DNA from: Micromonospora endolithica
Lineage (GTDB): Bacteria > Actinomycetota > Actinomycetes > Mycobacteriales > Micromonosporaceae
DNA length: 64,000 bases
Direction of reading: 5' to 3'
NCBI RefSeq assembly: GCF_003626595.1
Contig: NZ_RBAK01000001.1
Span: forward strand, 620,001-684,000
Shown here in pieces: positions 8,821-16,241 of this stretch (the stretch's first letter is position 1; each line of letters starts with the position of its first letter). Below the pieces are notes generated by a model, which saw nothing but the letters and a program-made list of their open reading frames with translations, was not told the DNA's origin and searched no databases. The translations under genes and the position numbers were made by a program.

Positions 8821-9966
8821 TCAGCTGAGCTTGAGCTCCTGCAGCGGCTCGAACGCCGTGCCCTTGATCTGGTAGGACCAGATGACGACCTTGGTCGGGT
8901 CGACGTCACCGTTCTCCGCGAACTTGACGTACTTCGACACGCCCTGCTTGTCGTAGGCCTTCACGAACGCCAGGATGTCGGCGCGGCTCTTCTTGCCGTC
9001 CTTGAACGCGTCCACGTAGATCTGCGCGGCGTCGAAGCCCTCCGCACCGTAGGAGCCCGGCGCCTGGCCGTACGCCTTCTGGTAGTCGGCGGCGAAGCTG
9101 CCACCGGCCTTGTCGGCCGGGAGGCACGGGCAGGTGATGATGCTGCCCTCGGCGCCACCGGAGGCACCCTCGGGGAACGCCGGGTCGTACAGACCGTCCG
9201 GGCCGACGAACTTGGCCTTGATGCCGGCGGCGCGCATCTGACGCACCAGCGGCGCGGCCTCACGGGTGTAGCCGCCGTAGAACACGAAGTCGGCACCCGC
9301 GGCCTTGATCTTGGCGATCGTCGGGTCGAACTGCGACTGCCGCTCCTGGATCTTGTCGCTGCCGGCGAGGAGCGGGCCGAGGTTCTTGCCCAGCTCGGCG
9401 GTGATGCCCGCGCCGTAGGCGCTGCCGTCGTCGATCATGAAGACCTTGGTCGCGTTCTGCGACTTCACGTACGTCGACACCGCGCCACCCTGGGTGGCGT
9501 CGTTGCCGACCACCCGGAAGAAGGACTTGTTGCCCTTCGAGGTCAGGTCGGTCCGGGTCGCCGACGGGCTGACCATGGCAAGGCCCGCGGCCTCGTAGAC
9601 CGGCATCGTCGCGTCGGTCTCGGCGGAGAAGTGGCCACCGATGACGCCGAGGAACGAGGCGTCACCGGCGACCTCGTTGGCGATCGGGGTCGCCTGCGCC
9701 GCGTCGCCCTGGGTGTCGAACTCCTGCAGGGTGATCTGGCAGTCGGCGTTCGCGTCGTTGTGCTGCTTGATGGCGAGCTTCGCGCCGTTGAGCGACGGCA
9801 GCACCAGACCCGCGTTGTCACCGCTGAACGCGCCGAAGATAGCGATCTTGCCGCCACACTCGCCGGACGCGGTGTCGTCACCACTGGTGTCCTGGCACCC
9901 TGCGGCGGCAACCAGCACCGCGGCAAGCGCGGCAGTACCCAGCGCCCTTGAATAGCTTCGCCTCAC
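8821..9966 (-). CDS. livK: Branched-chain amino-acid ABC transporter substrate-binding lipoprotein LivK
   Basis: Extracellular, membrane-anchored receptor that hands Leu/Ile/Val to LivHM. Read from the GTG at 9966, the 381-residue protein starts VRRSYSRALGTAALAAVLV and has the lipobox VAAAGC near residue 24, so it should be lipidated on Cys. The body (IAIFGAFSGDNAGL, VIGGHFSAETDATMPVYEAAGLAMVSPSATRTDL, YGGYTREAAPLVRQMRAAGI) is the Peripla_BP_6 fold of this family. GAGGAGG and AGGA lie upstream of the GTG. It is the first gene of the operon, and the 303 bases before it are the likely promoter. Confidence 0.93.
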   Translation of the reverse strand: MRRSYSRALGTAALAAVLVAAAGCQDTSGDDTASGECGGKIAIFGAFSGDNAGLVLPSLNGAKLAIKQHNDANADCQITLQEFDTQGDAAQATPIANEVAGDASFLGVIGGHFSAETDATMPVYEAAGLAMVSPSATRTDLTSKGNKSFFRVVGNDATQGGAVSTYVKSQNATKVFMIDDGSAYGAGITAELGKNLGPLLAGSDKIQERQSQFDPTIAKIKAAGADFVFYGGYTREAAPLVRQMRAAGIKAKFVGPDGLYDPAFPEGASGGAEGSIITCPCLPADKAGGSFAADYQKAYGQAPGSYGAEGFDAAQIYVDAFKDGKKSRADILAFVKAYDKQGVSKYVKFAENGDVDPTKVVIWSYQIKGTAFEPLQELKLS

Positions 9967-10269
9967 GGCTTCCTGACCTCCTCGAGAAGCAGGTGGGCGA
10001 TTGATTCCGAGAGTTGGCGACAGGACAGCCCGCACCACCACCACCCGGCAGGGACGCCCCCTGCGTTACGGCTCGTGATGGCGGAGCGTACCGACACTCC
10101 TACGGTCTAGGAAGGCCTGGGAACGGGGTCTGCGAAACCGTTACGAAGACGTGCGGGATCAAGACGATCGCCGTAACAGGTCAATCCCCTGACCGGTCCT
10201 TAGACCCGCACCCATCCAAAACGTGAGACAGTTTCGGCCCCACCGACAGCGGCCTTGACCAGCATGCGG
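9967..10269. other. Upstream region of the liv operon, no gene seen
   Basis: About 300 bases between the livK start and the end of the upstream lipoprotein gene, which is also on the minus strand. It holds a small inverted repeat GGTCA/TGACC around 10179-10194 and some AT-richer patches, but I find no recognised operator, riboswitch or RNA gene. It should contain the livK promoter. Confidence 0.45.
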
Positions 10270-11439
10270 TCAGTCCACCGCCGACGCGGGCGCCGACCAC
10301 AGCGCCCCACCGCCGCCATCGTCGGTGGCCATCCACCAACGGTCACCCACCGCAACCATCGTCACGTCCCGATCCGGCCCCGCCGGCACCGCCGCCGGCA
10401 GCGCCACCTCCCGCCACGACCCACCCCGGTCGCCGGACACCCACAGCCGGTGCTGCCGCCCGTCGGAGACCGCCGCCAGCAACCGGCCCCCCGCACCGGC
10501 CAACCCGGCAACCGTCGGCACACCCTCCCCCGGCCGACCGAAACCACCCCCGGCGACCCACCCGCCCGACTCCTCCCGCCACGCGCCGAACGTCCGCCCG
10601 CGCAGCCCCACCGCCACCGCACCGCCCTCGACGGCCACGACCCGCTGCAACTCCTCGTACTCGGTCGTGCCCGGCAGCGTCGTCCGCCGCCAGGTCCGCC
10701 CGTCCGCGGACACCCAGGCCACCGGATCCCGGTCGATCCGCCCCTTGGCCAGCACCCCGCCCACCGCCAGCCAACCCCCGACCGTGCCGGTGCCGTCGAA
10801 CGCCCAGGTCACCCCGCGCCCGTCCGAGGCCAACTCCGGCGCGCCCTCCAGCAGCGCGAACTCCGCCGCGTCCGGCGACACCCAGGCCGCCGCCCCGCTG
10901 GACCGGTTGCCCACGATCAACCACCCGCCCGGCCCGCCGGACATCCGGGACACGTTCACCGCCGTCGGGCCGCCGTACGTCTCGAACGACGCCGACACCT
11001 CCACCAGCGCGCCGTCCGCGCGCTGCCGCCAGGTGCTCACCCGGGGATAGCCGTGCGCGCCGCCGACCTTCGCGCCCACCATCGCCGGCACACCCTCGCG
11101 GCAGCCCACCGACAACAGGACGTTCTGCCGGCCGTAGAACGACTCCGCCACCACCGACAGCGACGACCACGCCGAACCGTCGGCACTCACCCAGGCCGCC
11201 GGCCGGGTGGCGCCCGCCGCGTCGGCGACACCGCCCACCACGAACCACCGGCCGGCGCACGCCACCGCGTCGCGCAGCAGCACCCGACCCTTCGGACCCG
11301 GCGGGTCGGGCAGCGTCAGCCGCTGCCAGGCCACCTCGGCCGGCGCGGGAACGTCACCGTCGACCCGGGGCGCGGAATCACAGCCGGACAGCAGCACGGC
11401 GGCCACGCCGAGCACCGCCCACCACCACCGCCTGCGCAT
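10270..11439 (-). CDS. Putative lipoprotein, unknown function, possible beta-propeller
   Basis: 389 residues. The N-terminus MRRRWWWAVLGVAAVLLSGC is a clear lipoprotein signal with lipobox LLSGC, so the protein is probably anchored outside the membrane. The rest is rich in Gly, Trp and Val and repeats the pattern of a G-rich strand followed by WVSADG (WVSADGSAWSSL, WVSPDAAEFALL, WVSADGRTWRRT, WVSGDRGGSWREV). This resembles sialidase or BNR-like propeller blades, so I infer a propeller. No catalytic motif was recognised. A TAGCAT hexamer 7 bases before the ATG and the lack of a Shine-Dalgarno suggest leaderless transcription. It is not obviously part of the liv operon. Confidence 0.75.
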   Translation of the reverse strand: MRRRWWWAVLGVAAVLLSGCDSAPRVDGDVPAPAEVAWQRLTLPDPPGPKGRVLLRDAVACAGRWFVVGGVADAAGATRPAAWVSADGSAWSSLSVVAESFYGRQNVLLSVGCREGVPAMVGAKVGGAHGYPRVSTWRQRADGALVEVSASFETYGGPTAVNVSRMSGGPGGWLIVGNRSSGAAAWVSPDAAEFALLEGAPELASDGRGVTWAFDGTGTVGGWLAVGGVLAKGRIDRDPVAWVSADGRTWRRTTLPGTTEYEELQRVVAVEGGAVAVGLRGRTFGAWREESGGWVAGGGFGRPGEGVPTVAGLAGAGGRLLAAVSDGRQHRLWVSGDRGGSWREVALPAAVPAGPDRDVTMVAVGDRWWMATDDGGGGALWSAPASAVD

Positions 11440-11494
11440 GGATCCGATGCTATCGATCGGCGGGCCGCGGCGGTGACCCTCGGACGCGTACGAC

Positions 11495-12115
11495 TCAGGT
11501 GGCCGGCCGGGCCACCTCGCCGCCGGCGGTCTCCGCGAGGATCCGCTCGGCGACCTCCTTCATGGTCATCCGGTGGTCCATCGCGGTGCGCTGGATCCAC
11601 TTGAAGGCCTGCGGCTCGGTCATCCCGTAGGTCGTCATCAGCGCGCCCTTGGCGCGCTCCACCGTCTTGCGGATCTCCAGCCGGTCGGTCAGGCCGGCGA
11701 CCTCCGCCTCCAGGGCGGAGATCTCCGAGTAGCGGGACAGCGCGATCTCCACCGCCGGGACCAGGTCGCTCTTCTGGAAGGGCTTCACCAGGTACGCCAT
11801 CGCGCCGGCCGCCCGCGCCCGCTCCACCAGGTCACGCTGGCTGAACGCGGTCAGGATGATCACCGGGGCGATCCGCGCGCCGGCGATCCGCTCGGCGGCG
11901 GCCAACCCGTCCATGATCGGCATCTTGATGTCGAGGATGACCAGGTCCGGCTTGAGGTCCTCGGCCAGCCGGACGGCGGTCTCGCCGTCACCGGCCTCGC
12001 CGACGACCTCGTAACCCTCCTCGACCAGCATCTCGGCGAGGTCCAGCCGGATGAGCGCCTCGTCCTCGGCGATCAGTACGCGCCTGCGCTCGGCATCCGT
12101 CTGCGTCTCGGTCAC
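11495..12115 (-). CDS. pdtaR: ANTAR-domain response regulator, PdtaR-like
   Basis: Cytoplasmic two-component regulator whose output is RNA binding. The 206 residues from the GTG at 12115 (GGGAG 6 bases upstream) hold a receiver domain with acidic pair E17-D18, phosphoacceptor D62 in LVILDIKMPIMDG, a conserved Lys in YLVKPF, and a C-terminal ANTAR helical bundle (about 140-195, ending KWIQRTAMDHRMTMKEVAERIL). Length and order match mycobacterial PdtaR (Rv1626). In that system the partner kinase PdtaS is encoded elsewhere, and none is visible here. ANTAR proteins bind tandem hexaloop hairpins to prevent termination; I did not find such hairpins nearby. Confidence 0.88.
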   Translation of the reverse strand: MTETQTDAERRRVLIAEDEALIRLDLAEMLVEEGYEVVGEAGDGETAVRLAEDLKPDLVILDIKMPIMDGLAAAERIAGARIAPVIILTAFSQRDLVERARAAGAMAYLVKPFQKSDLVPAVEIALSRYSEISALEAEVAGLTDRLEIRKTVERAKGALMTTYGMTEPQAFKWIQRTAMDHRMTMKEVAERILAETAGGEVARPAT

Positions 12116-12208
12116 GAGCCACTCCCACCAGTCTGTGCCCGACACCCGACCGGCCGGGTGCCACGACCCATAGCGTAGTAGGTAACCTGTTCATGCCGAG
12201 AGACCGAA

Positions 12209-12281
12209 GCCCCTGTAGTCCAATGGCAGAGACGATGCACTCAAACTGCATACAGTGTGGGTTCGAATCCCACCGGGGGCA
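12209..12281 (+). tRNA. tRNA with anticodon CAA (nominally Leu) but a short class I body
   Basis: A 73-base cloverleaf: acceptor GCCCCTG pairs with CGGGGGC; D-arm GTC...GAC with A14 and GG; anticodon stem ATGCA/TGCAT with loop CTCAAAC; five-base variable region ACAGT; T-arm GTGGG/CCCAC with loop TTCGAAT; discriminator A and no encoded CCA. The anticodon is CAA, which reads UUG (Leu). Bacterial tRNA-Leu normally has a long variable arm (class II), but this one has only five bases there, so its identity is uncertain. The cloverleaf shows no broken pair apart from position 13-22. It stands immediately before an HTH-LAGLIDADG gene on the same strand. Confidence 0.8.
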
Positions 12282-12316
12282 CCGAAGATGTCATACGTGT
12301 GTTCGAAGATGCTCGT

Positions 12317-13063
12317 GTGCATCCACCCGAGATCCGCGCGCAAGCTTTGGAGATCTTCCTGGCCGGCGCCACAGTGGCCGATACGGCCCGCGCTGTCGGG
12401 GTCTCCTATCCGACAGTACGACACTGGTGCAAGATTCGAGCCGAACCGAAGCTGGCGAGCACCGCACTGCGCTGCTTCCGATGCCGGCGGGACGCCGGCA
12501 TCGGAAGCCACGCCCACTATGCCTACCTACTAGGCCTCTACCTGGGCGACGGCCATCTGACCACCTCTTCCCGGGTTCCGGTGCTCCGGATCTCGTGCAG
12601 CAATGCATGGCCCGGCCTGGTCAGCGCCTGTGACGACGCGATGCGGGCCGTACTGGCCCGTAACGTGCAACGGGTCCAGCAACCTGGCTGCGTCAGCGTC
12701 CAGAGCAGCGGCACCCACTGGCCGTGTCTGTTCCCGCAGCACGGGCCGGGAAAGAAGCACGAGCGGTCCATCGTCCTCGCCGACTGGCAGCGCGAGATCG
12801 TCGAGCGACACCCCGGTCATTTCCTGCGCGGCCTGTTCCACTCCGACGGCTGCCGGTTCAGCAACCGGGTCACCACCCGCGGCAAGGAGTACGTCTACCC
12901 CCGCTACATGTTCAGCAACGAGTCGGCCGACATCATGGCCCTGTGCAGGTGGGCGCTGGACCTGCTCGACATCGCCTGGCGGATGAACCGCCGCAACTGC
13001 CTGTCGGTGGCCCGCCGGGACGCGGTCGCCGCCCTCGACCGTCACGTCGGCCCGAAGTCCTGA
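12317..13063 (+). CDS. HTH-LAGLIDADG protein next to the tRNA
   Basis: 248 residues from the GTG at 12317. The N-terminal 40 residues (ALEIFLAGATVADTARAVGV, then SYPTVRHW) are a resolvase- or homeodomain-like helix-turn-helix. A CFRC pair at 53-56 could hold zinc. Two LAGLIDADG-like motifs follow, YLLGLYLGDG (70-79) and FLRGLFHSDG (169-178), each with the acidic residue that binds metal in homing endonucleases. I recall similar stand-alone proteins in Streptomyces, usually annotated as helix-turn-helix or regulatory proteins; whether they cut DNA is unknown to me. No good Shine-Dalgarno is seen. In-frame GTGs also occur at 12299 and at 12257, the last lying inside the T-stem of the tRNA, so the start is uncertain and the two genes may share one transcript. 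Confidence 0.75.
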   Translation: MHPPEIRAQALEIFLAGATVADTARAVGVSYPTVRHWCKIRAEPKLASTALRCFRCRRDAGIGSHAHYAYLLGLYLGDGHLTTSSRVPVLRISCSNAWPGLVSACDDAMRAVLARNVQRVQQPGCVSVQSSGTHWPCLFPQHGPGKKHERSIVLADWQREIVERHPGHFLRGLFHSDGCRFSNRVTTRGKEYVYPRYMFSNESADIMALCRWALDLLDIAWRMNRRNCLSVARRDAVAALDRHVGPKS

Positions 13064-13116
13064 CGGCGGCACGCTCCCGGCCGGCCTCCGTCCGTCCGAC
13101 CCGGCGAAGATCCCCT

Positions 13117-13189
13117 CGACTTCAGTGAAGTCGGGCTGACAGACCGACCCGGACACCCCGACATCAGTGAAGCCGAGTCGATCAGTGAA
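13117..13189. repeat. Three copies of TCAGTGAA, the first inside a palindrome
   Basis: TCAGTGAA occurs at 13122-13129, 13164-13171 and 13182-13189. The first copy is the centre of the perfect palindrome CGACTTCAGTGAAGTCG (13117-13133). The region lies between the converging ends of the HTH-LAGLIDADG gene and the gamma-lyase gene, so a terminator role is possible. Confidence 0.5.
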
Positions 13190-13221
13190 CCGGCGGGGCG
13201 GTCGGGCCGTCCCGGGGGCCT

Positions 13222-14382
13222 TCAGGCGAGTCCGGCGAGCGCCTGCTTTAGGTCGGCGCGCAGGTCCTCCGGGTCCTCCAGCCCCACCGACAGGCGGAGC
13301 AGTCCGGCGGCCGGCTTCACCTCGCCCCGCACCGGCCGGTGGGTGAGCGACGCCGGGTGCTGGATGAGGGTGTCGACGCCGCCGAGGGAGACCGCGTGGG
13401 TGATCAGCCGGCAGCCGTCGGCGACGGTCGCCGCGGCGGGCGCGCCGCCGCGTACCTCGAAGGCGAGCAGGCTGCCCGGGCCGGAGAGCTGGCGGCCGAC
13501 CAGCCCGGCCGGGTCGTGCAGCGACGGGTGGTGCACGCGCGCGACGGCCGGGTGGGTGGCGAGCCAGGCGGCGAGTTTCTCCGCGCCGGCCTGTTGGGCG
13601 CGGACCCGCAACGGGAGGGTTTGCAGGCCGCGGTGCAGCAGGTACCCGCCGAGCGGGTGCAGGACGGCGCCGGTGAGGGCGCGGACCTGGCGCAGCCGGG
13701 CGGCCCAGTCGGTGTCGCAGGCGACGACGCCGGCCAGGACGTCGCCGTGCCCGCCGATGCTCTTGGTGGCGCTGTGCAGGACGAGGGCGGCGCCGTGTCG
13801 GGCGGGTCGCTGGAGGACCGGGGTGGCGACGGTGTTGTCGACCAGCAGGGGCACGTCGCCGGCGGCGCGGGCGAGGGCGGCGATGTCGACCAGGTCGAGG
13901 GTGGGGTTGGCCGGGGTCTCGGCGACGACCAGAGCGGTGTCGGGGCCGACGGCGGTGGCGACCTCGTCGGGGCGGGCCCAGGTGACGGTGGTGCCGAGCA
14001 GGCCGGTGGCGAGCACGTGGTCGGTACCGCCGTAGAGGGGGCGGACGGCGACGACGTGTCGTTTCCCGTCGCGGGTGGCGGCGAGCAGGGTGGCGGTGAG
14101 GGCGGCCATCCCGCTGGCGAAGGCGACCGCTTCGGCGGTTTCCTCCAGGGCGGCCAGGGCGGTTTCGAAGCGGGCCACGGTGGGGTTCCAGAGCCGCTGG
14201 TAGACGGCGCCGCCGTCGGCCGGGAGGGTGCCTCCGGTGGCCAGGGTCTCGTAGGCGGCGCCGCCGGCGTCGACCGAGGGCAGCGGGTTGGTGGTGGAGA
14301 GGTCGATCGGCGGTACGTGGACGCCGAGGGCGGCGAGGTCGTCGCGGCCGGCGTGCACGGCTCGGGTGTCCACGGTCGTCAT
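13222..14382 (-). CDS. PLP-dependent Cys/Met metabolism enzyme (cystathionine/methionine gamma-lyase family)
   Basis: Cytoplasmic PLP enzyme of sulfur amino-acid metabolism. About 386 residues, beginning MTTVDTRAVHAGRDDLA as is usual in the family. Visible features are YQRLWNPTVARFETALAALE, the substrate-binding region ASGMAALTA, the cofactor segment LLVDNTVATPVLQRPARHGA and the Schiff-base lysine in LHSATKSIGGHGD. The C-terminus RLSVGLEDPEDLRADLKQAL is also typical. Whether it is a gamma-synthase, cystathionine gamma-lyase or methionine gamma-lyase cannot be settled by eye. In-frame ATGs at 14400 and 14418 are alternative starts; none has a good ribosome-binding site. It is read divergently from an Lrp regulator 100 bases away, which probably controls it. 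Confidence 0.88.
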   Translation of the reverse strand: MTTVDTRAVHAGRDDLAALGVHVPPIDLSTTNPLPSVDAGGAAYETLATGGTLPADGGAVYQRLWNPTVARFETALAALEETAEAVAFASGMAALTATLLAATRDGKRHVVAVRPLYGGTDHVLATGLLGTTVTWARPDEVATAVGPDTALVVAETPANPTLDLVDIAALARAAGDVPLLVDNTVATPVLQRPARHGAALVLHSATKSIGGHGDVLAGVVACDTDWAARLRQVRALTGAVLHPLGGYLLHRGLQTLPLRVRAQQAGAEKLAAWLATHPAVARVHHPSLHDPAGLVGRQLSGPGSLLAFEVRGGAPAAATVADGCRLITHAVSLGGVDTLIQHPASLTHRPVRGEVKPAAGLLRLSVGLEDPEDLRADLKQALAGLA

Positions 14383-14423
14383 GCCGGAAGGATCGAACAT
14401 CCGGTCGTCAGCAGGCAACAGAT

Positions 14424-14438
14424 CAGAAGGAGATTCTG
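14424..14438. promoter_or_regulatory. Candidate Lrp operator
   Basis: CAGAAGGAGATTCTG, a perfect 5-base inverted repeat around a 5-base centre, in the 100-base gap between the divergent gamma-lyase and Lrp genes. Lrp/AsnC regulators commonly bind 15-base sites of this shape between themselves and a divergent amino-acid enzyme gene. This is an inference from position and symmetry. Confidence 0.4.
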
Positions 14439-14482
14439 TTAAGGCCCTAGATCAGGTGGATTGTTCGGTGCAGGATGATCGC

Positions 14483-14962
14483 ATGCCCCTCGCAGCGAAT
14501 GATGTGCGGCCGTACGCGGCCCTGGACGACACCGACCGCGCGATCCTGGCCGAGTTGACCGCCGACGGTCGGCTACCGAACAACGCGCTCGCCGAACGGG
14601 TGGGGGTGGCGCCGTCGACGTGCCTGACGCGTACCCGGGCGCTGCGCGACTGCGGGGCGATCCGCGGGTTCCACGCCGAGGTGGATCCGGCGGCGTTGGG
14701 CCTGCCGTTGCAGGCGCTGGTGTCGGTGCGGTTGACCGCGCACGCGCGGGCGGCGGTGGACGCGTTCCGGGCCCGGTCGGTGCGCCTGCCGGGGGTGGTG
14801 TCGGTGTTCCATGTGGCGGGCGCGGAGGACTACGTGCTGCATGTGCGGGCGGCGTCGTCGGCGGCGCTGCGGGACTGGGTGCTGGACCACCTGGCGGTCG
14901 ACCCGGCGGTGCAGCACACCCAGACCAGCCTGATCTTCGAGCAGGCCCGGGGCGTGGGCTGA
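14483..14962 (+). CDS. Lrp/AsnC-family transcriptional regulator
   Basis: 159 residues from the ATG at 14483, with AGGA 7 bases upstream. The N-terminal winged helix reads LDDTDRAILAELTADGRLPNNALAERVGVAPSTCLTRTRALRDCG. The C-terminal RAM domain (about 75-150) holds LPLQALVSVRLTAH and VVSVFHVAGAEDYVLHVRA, where amino acids bind and octamers form. Divergent placement against a sulfur amino-acid lyase suggests it senses a related amino acid and controls that gene and itself. The pair looks like a self-contained regulatory module. Confidence 0.9.
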   Translation: MPLAANDVRPYAALDDTDRAILAELTADGRLPNNALAERVGVAPSTCLTRTRALRDCGAIRGFHAEVDPAALGLPLQALVSVRLTAHARAAVDAFRARSVRLPGVVSVFHVAGAEDYVLHVRAASSAALRDWVLDHLAVDPAVQHTQTSLIFEQARGVG

Positions 14963-15031
14963 GCGGCGGCTCCGGCGTGGGATGCGGCACGATCCGGAAC
15001 AAACCCGGCGCGCGGTGGGTTGGTGTCCCAT

Positions 15032-16042
15032 GTGATCGACGTACCCCTGTCTGTTCTTGACCTTGCGCCGGTGGCGGCCGGCGCCTCCGCCGGCGACGCC
15101 CTCCGGCACACCACCGAGCTGGCCCGGCGCACCGAGGAGCTGGGCTATCACCGGTTCTGGGTGGCCGAACACCACAACATGCCGGCGATCGCCTCGTCCG
15201 CGCCGGCGGTGCTGCTCGCGCACCTGGCCGCCAACACCGGCACCATCCGGTTGGGTTCCGGTGGCGTGATGCTGCCCAATCACGCCCCGCTGGTGGTGGC
15301 CGAGCAGTTCGGCACCCTGGAGGCGCTGCATCCGGGCCGCATCGACCTGGGCATCGGGCGGGCGCCCGGCACCGACCAGGTGACCGCGTTGGCGCTGCGC
15401 CGGACGATGGAGGGGTTGTCCGCGGAGGGGTTCCCCCGGGAGTTGGCGGACCTGATGAACTACTTCAGCGGTGACCAGCCGGGGCCGATCACGGCGACGC
15501 CCGGCCGGGGTCAGCAGCCGGCGGTATGGCTGCTCGGGTCCAGCGGTTTCAGTGCCCAGCTGGCCGGCCTGCTGGGGTTGCCGTTCTCGTTCGCGCACCA
15601 CTTCAGCGCGCAGCACACGCTGCCCGCGCTGGCGCTGTACCGGCAGAGCTTCCGGCCGTCCCGGTGGCTGGAGAAGCCGTACGCGATGGTCGCGGTGAAC
15701 GCGGTGTGCGCGGACACCGACGAGCGGGCCGAGTGGCTGGCCGGGCCGGCCGGGTTGTCGTTCCTGCGGCTGCGTTCGGGGCGTCCGGAGCCGTTGGCCA
15801 CGCCGGAGGAGGCGGCGGCGTACCCGTACACCGACGTGGAGCGCGAGTTCATGGCGCAGCGCCGGGAGGGGCAGGCGACCGGGTCGCCGGAGACCGTCGC
15901 CCGGCAGCTCGGTGACCTGCTGGCCCGGACCGGGGCGGACGAGCTGATGCTCACCACGCTGGTGTACGACATCGGCGACCGGGTGCGCTCGTTCGAGCTG
16001 ATCGCCGAGAAGGTGGCCGGTGGCCTGCGCCGGAAGGTCTGA
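15032..16042 (+). CDS. LLM-class flavin-dependent oxidoreductase (luciferase-like)
   Basis: Predicted F420- or FMN-dependent oxidoreductase of the bacterial luciferase fold, about 336 residues. [21 protein letters not shown] opens the protein, then [78 protein letters not shown] and a C-terminal [28 protein letters not shown]. This is the YhbW-like MsnO8 subgroup; the substrate is unknown. The start is uncertain: TTG 15020, GTG 15023 and GTG 15032 all lie close together, with only GGTGGG at 15014-15019 as a possible binding site. It ends facing the PL11 lyase across a hairpin. Confidence 0.87.
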   Translation: MIDVPLSVLDLAPVAAGASAGDALRHTTELARRTEELGYHRFWVAEHHNMPAIASSAPAVLLAHLAANTGTIRLGSGGVMLPNHAPLVVAEQFGTLEALHPGRIDLGIGRAPGTDQVTALALRRTMEGLSAEGFPRELADLMNYFSGDQPGPITATPGRGQQPAVWLLGSSGFSAQLAGLLGLPFSFAHHFSAQHTLPALALYRQSFRPSRWLEKPYAMVAVNAVCADTDERAEWLAGPAGLSFLRLRSGRPEPLATPEEAAAYPYTDVEREFMAQRREGQATGSPETVARQLGDLLARTGADELMLTTLVYDIGDRVRSFELIAEKVAGGLRRKV

Positions 16043-16154
16043 AACACGATCTTCATGTCGGCGTCACCCGGCCGACCCGGATGGCGCATAGTTTTGTGTC
16101 CGGTGGTGGTACGGCATTCCCGGTCGGGACGGGTCGGGGATGCCGCGGTGTGGC

Positions 16155-16199
16155 GCACCGGGCCGGAGCTGAGCGGATTCCGCGGCTGCGGCCCGGTGC
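16155..16199. terminator. Terminator-like hairpin between converging genes
   Basis: GCACCGGGCC at 16155-16164 pairs perfectly with 16190-16199, enclosing a loop that can fold further. It stands between the end of the luciferase-like gene and the end of the PL11 lyase gene. Confidence 0.6.
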
Positions 16200-16241
16200 C
16201 TCACCGTAGGCGGTCCCGACGGGGAGCGCCAGGGTCGCCGC

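Noticed and set aside
8821..10269. Amino-acid riboswitch or leader-peptide attenuator before livK
   Set aside because: No Leu-rich short frame, T-box sequence or known riboswitch core is visible in the 303-base upstream region.
12209..12281. The tRNA read as a pseudogene
   Set aside because: All stems pair, the T-loop TTCGAAT and D-loop GG are intact and the anticodon loop is normal, so I keep it as a tRNA gene of uncertain identity.
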